Below, piece after piece: positions 62,950-64,000 of a stretch of 64,000 nt of DNA. The first letter of the stretch is position 1. Each line of letters starts with the position of its first letter. The stretch is from positions 1 through 64,000 of the forward strand of contig JAPLSY010000020.1 in assembly GCA_026398415.1 (NCBI GenBank). Direction: 5' to 3'. The DNA comes from Kiritimatiellota bacterium (lineage in GTDB: Bacteria > Verrucomicrobiota > Kiritimatiellia > JAAZAB01). Made by a program: the position numbers and the translations under genes. The notes under the pieces are model-generated. The model was not told the origin of the DNA. It saw nothing but the letters and a program-made list of their open reading frames with translations, and ran no database searches.

Positions 62950-63858
62950 TTATGGTTCCTGCCCTCCTTCCGCCACCTTGCCCGGCAAGCGGGCGTGGCG
63001 GCTCAGTTTGTCGCGCAGCGTTTCGCGCAGACGCGGTTTTTCGTGGGCATATAGCGAAACCAGCTTTTTACCGGCCTGCTGATAGAGTTTCTTCTTTTCC
63101 AGCATGCCAATCTGATAGTCCAGATTGTCCTCTATGCCCCAGTACTCGATATAGAGGTCGAATTCGGGCAGGTAGAAATCGGGGCGGATGGCATAGCCTT
63201 TGATGATCCGGAAGCGGTTATCGTAACGGAAAACGATGTCCATGGCGGCGAGTTCTTCGGCGATGATCCGCTCGCCTTCAGACTGCACCACGGCGCCATT
63301 GGCGGCCTGAATGGTCTTGTTTAGCTCAACCTGGGTTTCCCAATTGCGGCGCTTGAGGAAAACCTTGTCGAAGCAGGGGTCGCAATACGTGCGCTGAAAA
63401 GCCTTCTGTGCACGGGCAAACTCGTCCGCAGTCACGGTTCTGCCGCACCGCCCGCATTGATGCACAGTGCCCTGCTCCATAATGCGCAGAGCTTCGCGAA
63501 TCGTCTTGCACGCGGCCTCGGCGGAGCGCTTTACATAGTCCTTTTCCGCCGGTTTTTGGCACAGGTCATCTAAGTCCGGCAGCGTGTCCGTCGCCGTTGC
63601 GCCAAAGGTGCCCAGCGCCTTGGCCGCATACTGCCGAACCTGGGGATGCGCGTCTCCCAGCAGTGGGCGTAGCAAGTCAACCGACGCCGCAGAGTCCACA
63701 ATTCCCGCGAGCTTGCCCAATTCCGATGCCGCCAGTCGGCGCACCAGCGGTGAGTCGGACCGGGTGAAGTCGGATAACTCCGTGAACCCGGATGCGGAAG
63801 CACTTTCGCCCAGTTTAGTGGCGTAAGCGGCAAGGCGTTTTTCGTTAGCGACGTTCAT
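62950..63858 (-). CDS. HEAT-like / zinc-ribbon / PD-(D/E)XK-like protein within the cas operon
   Basis: 302 residues; not a known cas family to me. Residues about 25-125 are HEAT-like helical repeats (DSPLVRRLAASELGKLAGIV, HPQVRQYAAKALGTFG). C135-x2-C138 and C159-x2-C162 form a zinc-ribbon-like pair. Residues about 190-275 resemble a PD-(D/E)XK nuclease: SEGERIIAEEL (E196), RPDFYLPEFDLYIEYWG (D227, E238) and a Lys cluster (255-257). The usual ExK Lys is absent (EYW) and may be replaced by the later Lys. It lies between cas6e and cas7e, 67 and 70 bases away on each side, on the same strand. A role in interference or spacer uptake is inference only. Confidence 0.7.
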   Translation of the reverse strand: MNVANEKRLAAYATKLGESASASGFTELSDFTRSDSPLVRRLAASELGKLAGIVDSAASVDLLRPLLGDAHPQVRQYAAKALGTFGATATDTLPDLDDLCQKPAEKDYVKRSAEAACKTIREALRIMEQGTVHQCGRCGRTVTADEFARAQKAFQRTYCDPCFDKVFLKRRNWETQVELNKTIQAANGAVVQSEGERIIAEELAAMDIVFRYDNRFRIIKGYAIRPDFYLPEFDLYIEYWGIEDNLDYQIGMLEKKKLYQQAGKKLVSLYAHEKPRLRETLRDKLSRHARLPGKVAEGGQEP

Positions 63859-63928
63859 GGGCAGATTATTGTATATTTCAGAAACTCGTTTCGCGTCCAG
63901 GGGGACGCTTTACAGCGTTTCTCCATGG

Positions 63929-64000
63929 TTATGAATAGGGTGCCAACGCCAGCAGACCGAAGCCGAAGCCCTTGGCGGAGCCGATCCCCTTGTCAAATGC
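63929..64000 (-). CDS. cas6: CRISPR endoribonuclease Cas6e, C-terminal fragment
   Basis: Only the last 23 codons and the TAA are in the window, entering from the right edge. The peptide DKGIGSAKGFGFGLLALAPY has the glycine-rich loop G-I-G-x-A-K-x-F-G-F-G-L-L at the C-terminus of Cas6e, which cleaves pre-crRNA below the repeat hairpin. Its place upstream of cas7e, not between cas5e and cas1e, differs from the E. coli order. Confidence 0.85.
   Translation of the reverse strand, partial: AFDKGIGSAKGFGFGLLALAPYS

Overview
The window is a GC-rich (roughly 58-60 %) bacterial chromosome segment. No rRNA, tRNA or transposase gene was seen. Several features suggest a member of the Verrucomicrobiota/Kiritimatiellota/Lentisphaerota group (PVC superphylum). 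These are many glycan-degrading enzymes (GH20, two GH29 fucosidase-like proteins, GH42), a DUF2723-TPR membrane protein, a four-helix-bundle (S23-like) gene inside the leu operon, and many short repeats between and inside genes. The taxonomic call is an inference of moderate confidence.

Layout. 1-6.4 kb: the tail of a nucleoside kinase, a GH20 enzyme, an amidohydrolase, a HAD phosphatase, a PP-loop ATPase and a GH29 fucosidase. 6.4-9.6 kb: an FAH-family hydrolase, leuB and asd. 9.7-16.8 kb: a small lipoprotein and a coiled-coil membrane protein (minus strand), then rsmI, a STAS/SpoIIE partner-switching pair, grpE, dnaJ and rsmE. 16.8-24.4 kb: a DUF2723-TPR protein and a lower-GC block of three exported proteins of unknown role. 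24.4-31.8 kb: GH42, a UbiA-type prenyltransferase, a polyprenol-phosphate glycosyltransferase, a second GH29-like protein, an AraC regulator and def. 31.8-36.1 kb (minus strand): leuC, a four-helix-bundle gene, leuD, then parA joined in frame to a UroD-like protein.

36.3-55.5 kb is an ion and phosphate block. It holds a lone receiver-domain protein, a histidine kinase with a Rossmann-like N-terminus, phoB-phoR, kdpFABC-kdpDE, a porin-like protein, pstS-C-A-B1-B2 and phoU. Two promoters, upstream of the porin and of pstS, carry four TCTAAC-like direct repeats at 11-bp spacing, as expected for PhoB boxes. The two PstB ATPases are complementarily degenerate: B1 lacks the Q-loop Gln and switch His, while B2 lacks the signature motif. 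Together they would form one intact and one dead ATP site.

56.3-64 kb is a type I-E CRISPR-Cas locus transcribed on the minus strand. The order is cas6e (cut by the window edge), an unrecognised HEAT/zinc-ribbon/PD-(D/E)XK-like protein, cas7e, cas5e, cas1e, cas2e, a DEDDy exonuclease translationally coupled to cas2e, the leader, and an array of 43 repeats plus one degenerate terminal repeat. A perfect 113-bp copy of the leader, including the last codons of the exonuclease gene, lies inside the array. The two extra nuclease genes and the internal leader are the best candidates here for an undescribed variation of a known system.

At least three families of short dispersed repeats run into genes and supply protein termini or linkers (Gph, STAS protein, GrpE, RsmE, LeuD, the ParA-UroD linker and probably the PP-loop protein).
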